Source: Burkholderiales bacterium (GTDB lineage: Bacteria > Pseudomonadota > Gammaproteobacteria > Burkholderiales > UBA6910). From it: a stretch of 64,000 nt of DNA. The stretch is taken from assembly GCA_026005015.1 (NCBI GenBank), contig BPKG01000001.1, positions 308,501 through 372,500 of the forward strand. The letters are read 5' to 3'. A program made the position numbers and the translations under genes. The notes beneath the pieces are model-generated. The model was not told where the DNA came from and searched no databases. It saw only the letters and a list, made by a program, of their open reading frames with translations. How positions within the stretch are numbered: the first letter of the stretch is position 1; every line of letters starts with the position of its first letter. Of the stretch, positions 41,505-50,154 are shown piece by piece.

Positions 41505-41954
41505 ATGCAAGTGATCCTGATGGAAAAGGTGGCGAACCTGGGGGGATTGGGCGACGTGGTCAAAGTGAAAAACGGCTACGCCCGCAACTACCTTATTCCC
41601 TCGGGCAAGGCGAAGCGGGCGACGCCGGAAAACCTCAAGGAGTTCGAGGCGCGCCGGGCGGAGCTGGAACGGATCCAGGCCGAGGCCCTGGCCAAGGCCC
41701 AGGAGCAGGCCGCCCGGCTCGAAGGTTTGCAGCTCGTGGTCGCCCAGAAGGCCGGGGTGGACGGCAAGCTGTTCGGCTCCGTCACCAACGTGGACGTGCG
41801 CGACGCCCTCAAGGCGAAAGGGTTCGACGTGCCCAAGGCCGCGATCCGCATGCCCCACGGGCCCATCAAGCAGACCGGCGATCATCCCGTCACGGTGGTG
41901 ATGCACTCCGACGTGGCGGCCCACATCACGGTGTCGGTGGTTCCCGAAACCTGA
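41505..41954 (+). CDS. rplI: 50S ribosomal protein L9
   Basis: 149 aa. MQVILMEKVANLGGLGDVVK and VKNGYARNYLIPSGKA form the N-terminal rRNA-binding domain, followed by the long helix and C-terminal domain. Last gene of the ribosomal operon; a clear terminator follows. Confidence 0.98.
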   Translation: MQVILMEKVANLGGLGDVVKVKNGYARNYLIPSGKAKRATPENLKEFEARRAELERIQAEALAKAQEQAARLEGLQLVVAQKAGVDGKLFGSVTNVDVRDALKAKGFDVPKAAIRMPHGPIKQTGDHPVTVVMHSDVAAHITVSVVPET

Positions 41955-41970
41955 GCGTCCGTCGCGCCGG

Positions 41971-41998
41971 AAAAAGGGCTGCTCGCAGCCCTTTTTTC
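41971..41998 (+). terminator. Intrinsic terminator after rplI
   Basis: AAAAAGGGCTG and CAGCCCTTTTTTC form a stem around CTCG with a run of Ts on the 3' side. A textbook Rho-independent terminator separating the ribosomal operon from dnaB. Confidence 0.92.
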
Positions 41999-42075
41999 TT
42001 TTCGGCGCCGCCGGGAGTAAAATCCCCGGCAACCCTTGTCGAGCCTCATCCCGTCGACCTTGCGTTGGACCCCTC

Positions 42076-43464
42076 ATGGCCCAGGCCTCACCGACCATCG
42101 CCCACGACGCCAAAGTCGATCTGATCAAGCTCCCTCCCCATTCCCTAGAGGCGGAGCAGTCGGTACTGGGAGGCATCCTCCTGGACAACACGGCCTGGGA
42201 CAAGATCGCTGACCTGGTCACCGAGAACGACTTCTACCGCCAGGACCACCGGCTCATCTTTCGCCACGCGGGATTGCTGATCGAGGCGGGCAAGCCCGCC
42301 GACGTGATCACCGTGGCCGAATCCCTCAAGAGCGTGGGGGAGCTGGACGCGGTGGGCGGACTTCCCTACCTGGTGTCCCTCGCCCAGAACACGCCCTCGG
42401 CCGCCAACATCCGGCGCTACGCCGAGATCGTGCGCGAGCGCTCCATCCTGAGAAAGCTCGCGGAGGTGGGGGCGGAGATCGCCGAGTCCGCCTACAACCC
42501 CATGGGACGCTCCGCTCCCGAGCTGCTGGACGCCGCCGAGCAGAAGGTTTTCGTCATCGCCGAGGCGGGGGCGCGGGGACGCCAGGGCTTCCTGGACATG
42601 CAGCCGCTGCTCAAGCAGGTGGTGGAGCGCATCGAGCTGCTTTACAGCAATCCGACCGACGTCACCGGCATCGCCACCGGCTTCACCGATCTCGACCGCA
42701 TGACTTCAGGCCTGCAGCCCGGGGACCTGGTGATCATCGCGGGCCGCCCCAGCATGGGGAAAACCTCCTTCGCCCTCAACATCGCCGAGCACGTGGCCCT
42801 GGAGCTCAAGAAGGCGGTGGCGGTCTTCAGCATGGAGATGGGCGGCACCCAGCTCGCCTTGCGTCTGCTCGGTTCGGTGGGACGGCTGGATCAACACAAG
42901 GTGCGCACCGGCCGGCTCCAGGACGACGACTGGCCCAAACTCACCCATGCCTTGGGCAAGCTCAACGAAGCGCCGCTCTACATCGACGAGACCCCGGGGC
43001 TCAACGCCCTGGAAGTGCGCGCCCGGGCCCGGCGCCTGCACCGGCAGCACGGGGGGCTCGGACTGGTGGTGATCGACTATCTGCAGCTCATGGCGGCCCA
43101 CTCGGCGTCCCGCTCCGAAAACCGGGCCACCGAGATCTCGGAGATCTCCCGGGCCCTCAAGGGCCTCGCCAAGGAGCTCAATGTCCCCGTGGTGGCCCTG
43201 TCCCAATTGAACCGCAGCCTGGAGTCGCGTACCGACAAGCGGCCCCTCATGTCGGACCTGCGTGAATCCGGCGCCATCGAGCAGGACGCGGACCTGATCC
43301 TCTTCATTTACCGGGAGGAGGTCTACAACAAGGACACCCCCAAGGCCGGGATCGCCGAGATCATCGTCGGCAAGCAGCGCAACGGCCCCATCGGCACCGT
43401 CGAGCTCACCTTCCTCAAAGAATTCACCCGGTTTGAGAACTTTGCGGATCCGTCTCGTTATTGA
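42076..43464 (+). CDS. dnaB: Replicative DNA helicase DnaB
   Basis: 462 aa. N-terminal DnaG-interacting domain, linker, and RecA-like motor with Walker A GRPSMGKTSFALN, Walker B VVIDYLQLM and LSQLNRSLESR. No intein. It comes after the rplI terminator and has its own 5' region of about 80 bp. Confidence 0.98.
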   Translation: MAQASPTIAHDAKVDLIKLPPHSLEAEQSVLGGILLDNTAWDKIADLVTENDFYRQDHRLIFRHAGLLIEAGKPADVITVAESLKSVGELDAVGGLPYLVSLAQNTPSAANIRRYAEIVRERSILRKLAEVGAEIAESAYNPMGRSAPELLDAAEQKVFVIAEAGARGRQGFLDMQPLLKQVVERIELLYSNPTDVTGIATGFTDLDRMTSGLQPGDLVIIAGRPSMGKTSFALNIAEHVALELKKAVAVFSMEMGGTQLALRLLGSVGRLDQHKVRTGRLQDDDWPKLTHALGKLNEAPLYIDETPGLNALEVRARARRLHRQHGGLGLVVIDYLQLMAAHSASRSENRATEISEISRALKGLAKELNVPVVALSQLNRSLESRTDKRPLMSDLRESGAIEQDADLILFIYREEVYNKDTPKAGIAEIIVGKQRNGPIGTVELTFLKEFTRFENFADPSRY

Positions 43465-43490
43465 CGGAGCCGCACAGTTCCTGCGCAGGC

Positions 43491-43509
43491 TAACCTGCAC
43501 AGCAGGTTA
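43491..43509 (+). terminator. Hairpin downstream of dnaB
   Basis: TAACCTGC-ACA-GCAGGTTA is a perfect 8-bp stem 26 bp after the dnaB stop. A second weaker hairpin, CGAAG-CTTAAA-CTTCG, follows directly. Neither has a T-run, so if it ends transcription it does so inefficiently or with Rho. Confidence 0.45.
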
Positions 43510-43577
43510 TGCCGAAGCTTAAACTTCGCCGAAGGCCCCGTTCGTGGGAGAAGGGGCCCTTGTGGGAAAAATCGCGA

Positions 43578-44999
43578 TCAAAGGACTTCCCCGGCGTAGT
43601 CGGCCAGCCGGGAACGCTCCCCCCGTTGCAGGGTCACGTGGCCGCTGTGGGGCCAGCCCTTGAAGCGGTCCACCACATAGGTGAGGCCGGAGCTTCCCTC
43701 GGTCAAGTAAGGGGTGTCGATCTGGGAGATGTTGCCCAGGCATACCACCTTGGTGCCGGGGCCGGCCCGGGTGATGAGGGTCTTCATCTGCTTGGGCGTC
43801 AGGTTCTGGGCCTCGTCGATGATCAGGAACTTGTTGATGAAGGTGCGGCCGCGCATGAAATTGAGGGACTTGATGCGGATGCGGGAGCGGATCAGGTCCC
43901 GGGTGGCGGCCCGTCCCCAGTCGCCGGCGTCCTCGTCCGTCTTGTCCAGGACGTCCAGGTTGTCCTCCAGGGCCCCCATCCAGGGCGTCATCTTCTCCTC
44001 CTCGGTGCCGGGCAGGAAGCCGATGTCCTCCCCCACCGGCACCGTGACCCGGGTCATGATGATCTCGCTGTAGCGCTTCTCGTCCAGGGTCTGGGCCAGC
44101 CCCGCGGCCAGGGTGAGCAGGGTCTTGCCGGTGCCGGCCTGCCCCACTAGGGTGACGAAATCGATCTCCGGGTTCATGAGCAGGTTGAGGGCGAAGTTCT
44201 GCTCCCGGTTGCGGGCGGTGATCCCCCAAACGCTGTTGCGGGCGTGGCTGTAGTCGCGCAGGGTCTGCAGCACCGCCGTCTTGCCGGAGACCTCCTTCAC
44301 CAGGGCGTAGAAGGGCTTGTCCTGCTCCTGGTAGACGAACTCGTTGACCAGGAAAGTGGAGCACAGGGGCCCGCGCACCCGGTAGAAGGTGACACCGGAC
44401 TGCTGCCACGATTCCATCTCCCGCCCGTGCTTGTCCCAGAAATCTGCCGGCAGCTCCCGTACCCCGCTGAAGAGGAGATCGGTGTCCTCCAGCACCTTGT
44501 CGCTGAAATAATCCTCGGCGGCGAGCCCCAGGGCCCGGGCCTTGATCCGCATGTTGATGTCCTTGGACACCAGAATCACCTGGCGCTTGGGGTGGAGCTG
44601 GTGCAGGTGCATGACCACCGCCAGGATCTGGTTGTCCGCTTTGCCGCTCGCCAGGGTGGGCGGAACCTCCGCGCCGACGGCGTTGGTTTGCAGGAACAGC
44701 CGTCCGGTCGCCTCCTTGGCGCCGGTGGCGTCCAGGGGGATTCCGTCCTCGATGTTCTGGGCGCGGCTCACCATCTCGCCCAGGTAGCGGCTCGCCTGGC
44801 GGGCGTTGCGCGCCACCTCCGACATCCCCTTCTTGTTGTTGTCCAGCTCCTCCAGCGTCGCCATGGGGATGTAAATGTCGTGTTCCTCGAAGCGGAACAA
44901 GCAGGTGGGGTCGTGCATCAGCACGTTGGTGTCCAGGACGAAAAGCTTTCTGGGCGAGCACAGCCGGGTCACGACCGGCGCCGGCTTTTTCTGCGTCAT
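43578..44999 (-). CDS. PIN-PhoH ATPase (PhoH2-type ribonuclease/helicase)
   Basis: 473 aa. An N-terminal PIN nuclease domain (VLDTNVLMHD, EELDNNKKG, KADNQILA) is fused to a C-terminal PhoH ATPase with Walker A GQAGTGKT and Walker B LIIDEAQN. PhoH2 proteins unwind and cut RNA using ATP. Here it occurs without a PhoAT antitoxin gene. bcp is just upstream on the same strand (28 bp). Confidence 0.93.
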   Translation of the reverse strand: MTQKKPAPVVTRLCSPRKLFVLDTNVLMHDPTCLFRFEEHDIYIPMATLEELDNNKKGMSEVARNARQASRYLGEMVSRAQNIEDGIPLDATGAKEATGRLFLQTNAVGAEVPPTLASGKADNQILAVVMHLHQLHPKRQVILVSKDINMRIKARALGLAAEDYFSDKVLEDTDLLFSGVRELPADFWDKHGREMESWQQSGVTFYRVRGPLCSTFLVNEFVYQEQDKPFYALVKEVSGKTAVLQTLRDYSHARNSVWGITARNREQNFALNLLMNPEIDFVTLVGQAGTGKTLLTLAAGLAQTLDEKRYSEIIMTRVTVPVGEDIGFLPGTEEEKMTPWMGALEDNLDVLDKTDEDAGDWGRAATRDLIRSRIRIKSLNFMRGRTFINKFLIIDEAQNLTPKQMKTLITRAGPGTKVVCLGNISQIDTPYLTEGSSGLTYVVDRFKGWPHSGHVTLQRGERSRLADYAGEVL

Positions 45000-45027
45000 G
45001 GGGAGTCGGGGTTTCGAGGGCGTGGAT

Positions 45028-45486
45028 TTACCGGAGGGTCTTGATGAAGTCCAGGACTTCCTGGGCGTGGCCGGGTACCTTGATCCCGCGCCACTCCCTG
45101 CGCAGCACGCCCCGGGGGTCGATCACGAAGGTGCTGCGCTCGATGCCGCGCACCTGTTTTCCGTACATGTTCTTCGTTTTGATGACGCCGAACAGCGCGC
45201 ACGCCACTCCCTCGGCGTCGCTCAGCAGGTCGAAGGGCAGGTCCAGGGCGGCTTTGAAGCTTTCGTGGGATTTCAGGCTGTCGCGGGAGATCCCGACGAT
45301 CTCGCAGCCCAGGGACTGAAACTTGGGGTAGAGGTCGCGGAACTGCTGGCCTTCGCTGGTGCAGCCGGGCGTATTGTCCCTAGGATAAAAATAGATGACC
45401 AGCGGTTTACCCCGCATGTCGGACAGCCGGAAGGTTTTTCCGCCGGTGGAAGGCAGCTCGAAATCGGGAACGGGCTGGTTGAGCAT
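45028..45486 (-). CDS. bcp: Thioredoxin-dependent peroxiredoxin Bcp/PrxQ
   Basis: 152 aa. Reduces H2O2 and organic peroxides. The peroxidatic Cys42 is in PRDNTPGCTSEG. The second cysteine usually five residues later is Gln47 here, so this may act as a 1-Cys or atypical enzyme; another Cys is at about 61 (SLGCEIVGISRD). Co-oriented with and 28 bp from the PhoH-type gene. Confidence 0.94.
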   Translation of the reverse strand: MLNQPVPDFELPSTGGKTFRLSDMRGKPLVIYFYPRDNTPGCTSEGQQFRDLYPKFQSLGCEIVGISRDSLKSHESFKAALDLPFDLLSDAEGVACALFGVIKTKNMYGKQVRGIERSTFVIDPRGVLRREWRGIKVPGHAQEVLDFIKTLR

Positions 45487-45551
45487 GGACGCTCGAGGGA
45501 AAGGGTGAAAAAAGGATCATTGTTGTAAAAACAAAAGGGAATGGCAAGCGC

Positions 45552-46610
45552 TCAGACGATGCGTCCGAGGAGCTCCCGGGCCGCCCGGTCGAAATCCCCC
45601 TCGTTGGTGCCCTCGATCCGGACCCGCAGCGCGGCCGGGAGGCGGGGATAGTGCTGCAGGGTGGAACGTCGGTAGGCGGGATCGTAATGGGCAGCGAGCA
45701 GGGCACCCACGAAGGCGGGCCAATCCTCCGCCGCGGCCAGCCGCTTCCACGCCTCGATCCGCTCCCGCCCGTGGAGGGGGATCAGGCAATCCAGCCGGGC
45801 GCAAAGGGCCTGGCGGTCTTCCAGGAAATGGCGGTATTCCTCCAGCAGGAGGGCGATGCGGTCGGCCATGCCGGTTTCCACCTCCACGCACTCGGCGGAC
45901 CACATGGCGGCAATGAGCGCCTCGGGCACCCTGAGGTTGCCCACTTTCTTGCTTTCCGCTTCGACGAACACGGGCTGGGACGGATCCAGGCGGTGGAGCC
46001 CCTGCCATACCTGGCTCTCGAACATCTTCTGGGAGGGCTGGGGTGCGTCGGGCCGGTCCCCCAGCACGGAGCCCCGGTGCCGGGCGAGCCCTTCCAGGTC
46101 GAGCACCTGGGCGCCGGCGCGGGCCAGGGCCTTGAGCAGCCGCGTCTTGCCGGAGCCGGTGGGGCCACACACCACGCGCCAGCGGAAAGCGGCGGGCAGG
46201 CGTTCCAGGTCGGCCAGCACTTGGCGCCGGTAGGCTTTGTAGCCGCCTTCGAGCTGCTCCGCTCGCCAGCCGATCTCCCGCAACACATGCACCAGGGCGG
46301 CGCTGCGCTGGCCGCCGCGCCAGCAATAAACGAGGGGCCGCCAGTGGCGGGGACGATCCAGTAGAACCGTCTCGATGTGCCGCGCCACGTTGCGGGAGAC
46401 CAGCGCGGCGCCCAGCTTCTTCGCCTCGAAAGAGGAGACCTGTTTGTAGAGGGTGCCGACGCGGGCCCGCTCCGCGTCGTCCAGCACCGGCAGGTTGACA
46501 GCGTCGGGTACATGGTCCTCCCGGTACTCGGCGGGGGAGCGCACGTCGATGACCTCGTCAAACTCGGCCAGGTGTGCTACGGTAATCCCCTTCAAACGCG
46601 CGGTACTCAT
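45552..46610 (-). CDS. selU: tRNA 2-selenouridine synthase
   Basis: 352 aa (MnmH/YbbB). Replaces sulfur of 2-thiouridine with selenium at position 34 of Lys, Glu and Gln tRNAs, via a geranylated intermediate, using selenophosphate. A rhodanese domain with Cys96 (VYCWRGGQRS) is followed by a P-loop domain (GPTGSGKT, 149-156). It is divergent from selD, which supplies selenophosphate. Confidence 0.95.
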   Translation of the reverse strand: MSTARLKGITVAHLAEFDEVIDVRSPAEYREDHVPDAVNLPVLDDAERARVGTLYKQVSSFEAKKLGAALVSRNVARHIETVLLDRPRHWRPLVYCWRGGQRSAALVHVLREIGWRAEQLEGGYKAYRRQVLADLERLPAAFRWRVVCGPTGSGKTRLLKALARAGAQVLDLEGLARHRGSVLGDRPDAPQPSQKMFESQVWQGLHRLDPSQPVFVEAESKKVGNLRVPEALIAAMWSAECVEVETGMADRIALLLEEYRHFLEDRQALCARLDCLIPLHGRERIEAWKRLAAAEDWPAFVGALLAAHYDPAYRRSTLQHYPRLPAALRVRIEGTNEGDFDRAARELLGRIV

Positions 46611-46711
46611 TTCGGTGCCGGCCGGGCATGGCGAGCGCGACGCGGGTGATGCGCGGCGGCCGGCCGCTTAGTCTACCGTTTTTCGATTCGCAACCGAACG
46701 CCCTGTCACCC

Positions 46712-47773
46712 ATGAACGATATGACCGATCCGGGCTCCATCCGGCTCACCCAGTACTCCCACGGCGGCGGCTGCGGCTGCAAGATCGCACCGGCCGTGCT
46801 GGCCGAGATCCTGTCTCGCTCGCCCCTCGGCATCTCTCATCCCGATCTCCTGGTGGGCGCCGAGTCGAGCGACGACGCGGCCGTGTATCGCCTGAACGAC
46901 GAACAGGCGCTGGTGGCCACCACCGACTTCTTCATGCCCATCGTGGACGACCCCTTCGACTTCGGGCGGATCGCCGCCACCAACGCCCTCTCGGACGTCT
47001 ACGCCATGGGCGGGCGGCCGGTTCTGGCCTTGGCGGTGGTAGGCATGCCCATCGACCGGCTCCCGGTCGCCGTGATCCAGCGCATTCTGGAAGGCGGTGC
47101 TTCCGTGTGCCGGGAGGCCGGGATCCCCATCGCGGGTGGGCACTCCATCGACGCGCCGGAGCCCATCTATGGGCTCGTGGCCTTGGGGCTGGTGCACCCC
47201 GAACGAGCGAAACGCAACGACGCCGCCCATGCTGGCGACGTGCTGATCCTGGGCAAGCCCCTGGGAATCGGCATCCTGAGTGCCGCCCTCAAGAAGGGCC
47301 AGCTTTCCGCGGAAGGCTATCGGGAAATGATCGCTACCACCACGTGCCTGAACACGGTGGGCGCGGCCCTGGCCGAGCTGTCCGAGGTGCACGCCATGAC
47401 CGACGTCACCGGTTTCGGGCTGCTGGGCCATCTGCTGGAGATCTGCCGCGGCTCCCGGCTTCGGGCCCACGTCCAGTTCGCCCGCCTGCCGGTGCTCGGC
47501 ACCGCCCTGGATCTCCTGCGCCAGGGCTATGCCACCGGCGCTTCCGGCCGCAACTGGGCGAGTTATGGCAGCGCGGTCACGCTGCCCGAGGGTTTGCCCG
47601 AGTGGGGGCAGAAGCTTCTTACCGACCCCCAGACGAGCGGCGGTCTTCTGGTGGCGTGCAGTCCAGAGGCGGAAGAACAGGTGCTGGAGCTCTTCCGCCG
47701 GGACGGCTTCGCCGCGGCGCGAACCATCGGCCGGCTGCAGGCCGGGTCGCCGGGGATCGACGTTTTCGCCTGA
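46712..47773 (+). CDS. selD: Selenide, water dikinase
   Basis: 353 aa. Makes selenophosphate from selenide and ATP. The active-site segment SHGGGCGCKI has Cys21 and Lys24, with cysteine rather than selenocysteine. AIR-synthase-type ATP-binding domains follow. ATG 46712 (or 46721) gives the usual short N-terminus; a longer reading from 46628 would consume the promoter region shared with selU. SelA and SelB are not in the window, so tRNA selenation is the only selenium use seen here. Confidence 0.95.
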   Translation: MNDMTDPGSIRLTQYSHGGGCGCKIAPAVLAEILSRSPLGISHPDLLVGAESSDDAAVYRLNDEQALVATTDFFMPIVDDPFDFGRIAATNALSDVYAMGGRPVLALAVVGMPIDRLPVAVIQRILEGGASVCREAGIPIAGGHSIDAPEPIYGLVALGLVHPERAKRNDAAHAGDVLILGKPLGIGILSAALKKGQLSAEGYREMIATTTCLNTVGAALAELSEVHAMTDVTGFGLLGHLLEICRGSRLRAHVQFARLPVLGTALDLLRQGYATGASGRNWASYGSAVTLPEGLPEWGQKLLTDPQTSGGLLVACSPEAEEQVLELFRRDGFAAARTIGRLQAGSPGIDVFA

Positions 47774-47902
47774 TCCCGGCCAAGGGCGGCAGGCCATGGG
47801 CGCTCGGAACTCATCCCGCCCGCCGGGCTCGCGCCCCGACCGGCAGATAAACCGATGGCCGCTTCCCCTGGCTGCCCCCGACGGGAGCCTGGAGGTGATT
47901 CC

Positions 47903-48337
47903 GTGACCCGGACCGAGCCCCACAGCCGGGATCATTACCGGCACTTCCTGGAAATCACCACCCGCTGGATGGACAACGACGCCTACGGGCACGTGAACAA
48001 CGTGATCTACTACGCCTACTTCGACACGGCGGTGAACCGCTACCTAATCGGTGCGGGCGTGCTGGACATCACCTCGGGCCCGGTGATCGGACTGGTGGTG
48101 GAAAGCCAGTGCCGTTATTTCAGCCCGATGGCGTTTCCCGATACGGTCCACGCCGGTCTGCGGGTCGCCCATCTGGGCAGGAGCAGCGTGCGCTACGAGG
48201 TGGGCATCTTCCGCAACGACGAGCCCTTGGCTTCCGCCCAGGGCCATTTCGTCCACGTGTACGTGGACCGCGTCCACCGGCGGCCGGTGCCCATCCCCGT
48301 GCCTATGCGAACCGTCCTGGAGCCTCTGGCGGCCTGA
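47903..48337 (+). CDS. Acyl-CoA thioesterase, 4HBT/YbgC-like hotdog
   Basis: 144 aa hotdog-fold protein. [20 protein letters not shown] carries the catalytic Asp of the 4-hydroxybenzoyl-CoA thioesterase family. It hydrolyses acyl-CoAs; the substrate is not predictable. GTG 47903 is chosen because GGAGGTG lies at ideal spacing upstream. Confidence 0.88.
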   Translation: MTRTEPHSRDHYRHFLEITTRWMDNDAYGHVNNVIYYAYFDTAVNRYLIGAGVLDITSGPVIGLVVESQCRYFSPMAFPDTVHAGLRVAHLGRSSVRYEVGIFRNDEPLASAQGHFVHVYVDRVHRRPVPIPVPMRTVLEPLAA

Positions 48338-48347
48338 GCGCCGGCCC

Positions 48348-49733
48348 TCAAGCCTTCTTGGTCGGCATTCCCCCGAGCAAGGCGGGAACCGGCCGCTCCA
48401 CCCGCCGTCGCCGGTGCCCATGGATCGGGGGAAGGGAAGGTGCTCCACCCGCGTCCCTAGCGGGAAGCGCCTCGGCGGCCAAGGCGGGGGGCGGGGGAAT
48501 CTTGGATTCCGTCAAGGGCGCCACGTGCCGCTTCTCGTGGACCTCCCGCTCCCGATGGGGACGGCGGCCGCCCGGTGCCGTCCGTCCTGCGGCGGGGGCG
48601 AACGCTGGGAGGGTTTCTCTGGGTATTGGCCGTTTGAGGAGGCGCTCGATGGCGGAAAGGTATTTTTCCTCTTCCGGCGCCACCAGGGAGTAGGCGTCCC
48701 CGGTCATACCCGCCCGCCCGGTGCGGCCGATGCGGTGGACGTAATCCTCTGGGTGGTGGGGCAGCTCGAAGTTCACCACGTAGGGGAGCTCTTCGATGTC
48801 GAGCCCCCGGCCGGCGATATCGGTGGCGACCAGCACCCGGATCTTCCCCGCCTTGAAGTCCGCCAGGGCCTGTTCCCGCTGGATCTGGGTCCGATCGCTG
48901 TGGAGCGCCACCGCCTGAACGCCTTCCCGCTCCAGGGCCCGGGCCAGCCGGTTGGCCCCGATCTTGGTGTTGACGAAGACCAGCGCCTGGCGCATGCCCC
49001 TGGCCTCCAGGAGGGACTTGAGCAGCGCCCGCTTGTGGGCCGAGGCCACGGGAATGACCGCCTGTTTCACCAGCTCGGCGGGGGCGTTGCGGGGCGCGAC
49101 CTGTATCCGCACTGGATCCGTTAGGAAGGAAGAGGCGAGCCGCACTACGTCCTCGGAGAAGGTGGCCGAAAACAGCAAGTTCTGCCGCCGGGGGGGCAAC
49201 AGCCCCAGAATGCGGCGGATGTCGGGTAGGAAACCCATGTCCAGCATCCGGTCCGCTTCGTCCAGCACCAGGATAGCCACCTGGGAGAGATTGACCGTAC
49301 GCTGGTGGACGTGGTCCAGGAGCCGTCCCGGGGTCGCCACCAGGATCTCCACCCCCCGGCGCAGCGCCTCGATCTGGGGATCGATGTCCACGCCCCCGTA
49401 AACCACGGTGCAGCGCAAGGGCAGGCGGGCGCCGTAAATGCGCACGCTTTCCTCCACCTGGGCCGCCAGCTCCCGGGTGGGCGTCAAGATGAGGGTCCGG
49501 ACGGGATGGCGGGCGGGGGAAGCGCTGGTGTTGGCCAGGGGACTGAGCAACTGCAGGATGGGTAGGGTGAAGGCGGCGGTTTTACCGGTCCCGGTCTGGG
49601 CGGCCGCCATGACGTCTCGGCCGGCCAGCACCAGGGGGATCGCCTGGGCCTGAACCGGAGTGGGCGCGGCGTAGCCCTGACTGGCGACCGCCTCGAGCAG
49701 TTCGGGGATGAGACCTAGATCGGAAAATTGCAT
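48348..49733 (-). CDS. rhlE: DEAD-box ATP-dependent RNA helicase, RhlE-like
   Basis: 461 aa. Q motif ([14 protein letters not shown]...TPVQAQAIP), Walker [13 protein letters not shown] box [11 protein letters not shown] motif and the C-terminal [10 protein letters not shown] are all present. The tail (about 395-461) is basic and Pro-rich, as in RhlE proteins of cold response and ribosome assembly. ATG 49733 starts 3 bp after the preceding small gene; rtcB is upstream of that. Confidence 0.93.
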   Translation of the reverse strand: MQFSDLGLIPELLEAVASQGYAAPTPVQAQAIPLVLAGRDVMAAAQTGTGKTAAFTLPILQLLSPLANTSASPARHPVRTLILTPTRELAAQVEESVRIYGARLPLRCTVVYGGVDIDPQIEALRRGVEILVATPGRLLDHVHQRTVNLSQVAILVLDEADRMLDMGFLPDIRRILGLLPPRRQNLLFSATFSEDVVRLASSFLTDPVRIQVAPRNAPAELVKQAVIPVASAHKRALLKSLLEARGMRQALVFVNTKIGANRLARALEREGVQAVALHSDRTQIQREQALADFKAGKIRVLVATDIAGRGLDIEELPYVVNFELPHHPEDYVHRIGRTGRAGMTGDAYSLVAPEEEKYLSAIERLLKRPIPRETLPAFAPAAGRTAPGGRRPHREREVHEKRHVAPLTESKIPPPPALAAEALPARDAGGAPSLPPIHGHRRRRVERPVPALLGGMPTKKA

Positions 49734-49735
49734 CG

Positions 49736-50107
49736 CTATTCGTCGAATTCCACTTCTTCTCCGTAGTGCCGGACGACCAGGCTGCGCATGGCGGCGATCA
49801 ACGGCGTGGGGCCATAGGCCACCGCCATCCCGTCCTGGGAAGCCCGCCAGCCACCCACCACTGCGGTCACCGAGATCCGGTGTTTTTCCAGCAGCGGGCC
49901 TCCCTGGCGCCAATCGGCGGTCGGGCGATAGTAGAAAGTCCTTCCGCTGTCAGTGGTCTTGAAGAAGGTCTGGGCGGTCAGGTCCAGGTGAAAGCCGGCC
50001 TGATCATAGGGACGGTCGGCGGCCCTTTCCTCCACCCGCTCCGCTTTGGCTACCAGGAAATCCAGGTAGAGGGTGGGCAGGGCTTCGACCCGGTATCTCC
50101 TCTTCAT
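49736..50107 (-). CDS. NinX/DUF2591-like protein
   Basis: 123 aa. The C-terminal half, with [20 protein letters not shown] and [19 protein letters not shown], resembles DUF2591 (phage NinX-like), of unknown function. No phage genes surround it. It lies 47 bp after rtcB and 2 bp before rhlE on the same strand, so it is probably co-transcribed with both. ATG 50107 ([20 protein letters not shown]) has AGGGG-type sequence upstream. Confidence 0.72.
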   Translation of the reverse strand: MKRRYRVEALPTLYLDFLVAKAERVEERAADRPYDQAGFHLDLTAQTFFKTTDSGRTFYYRPTADWRQGGPLLEKHRISVTAVVGGWRASQDGMAVAYGPTPLIAAMRSLVVRHYGEEVEFDE

Positions 50108-50154
50108 TCCGCCCCTTAAGGATAAAGAAAAATGCCTTCCAACGCCATAAAAAA

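Noticed and set aside
49736..50107. Prophage remnant suggested by the NinX-like gene
   Set aside because: No integrase, phage structural gene, attachment repeat or composition change nearby; flanked by housekeeping RNA genes.
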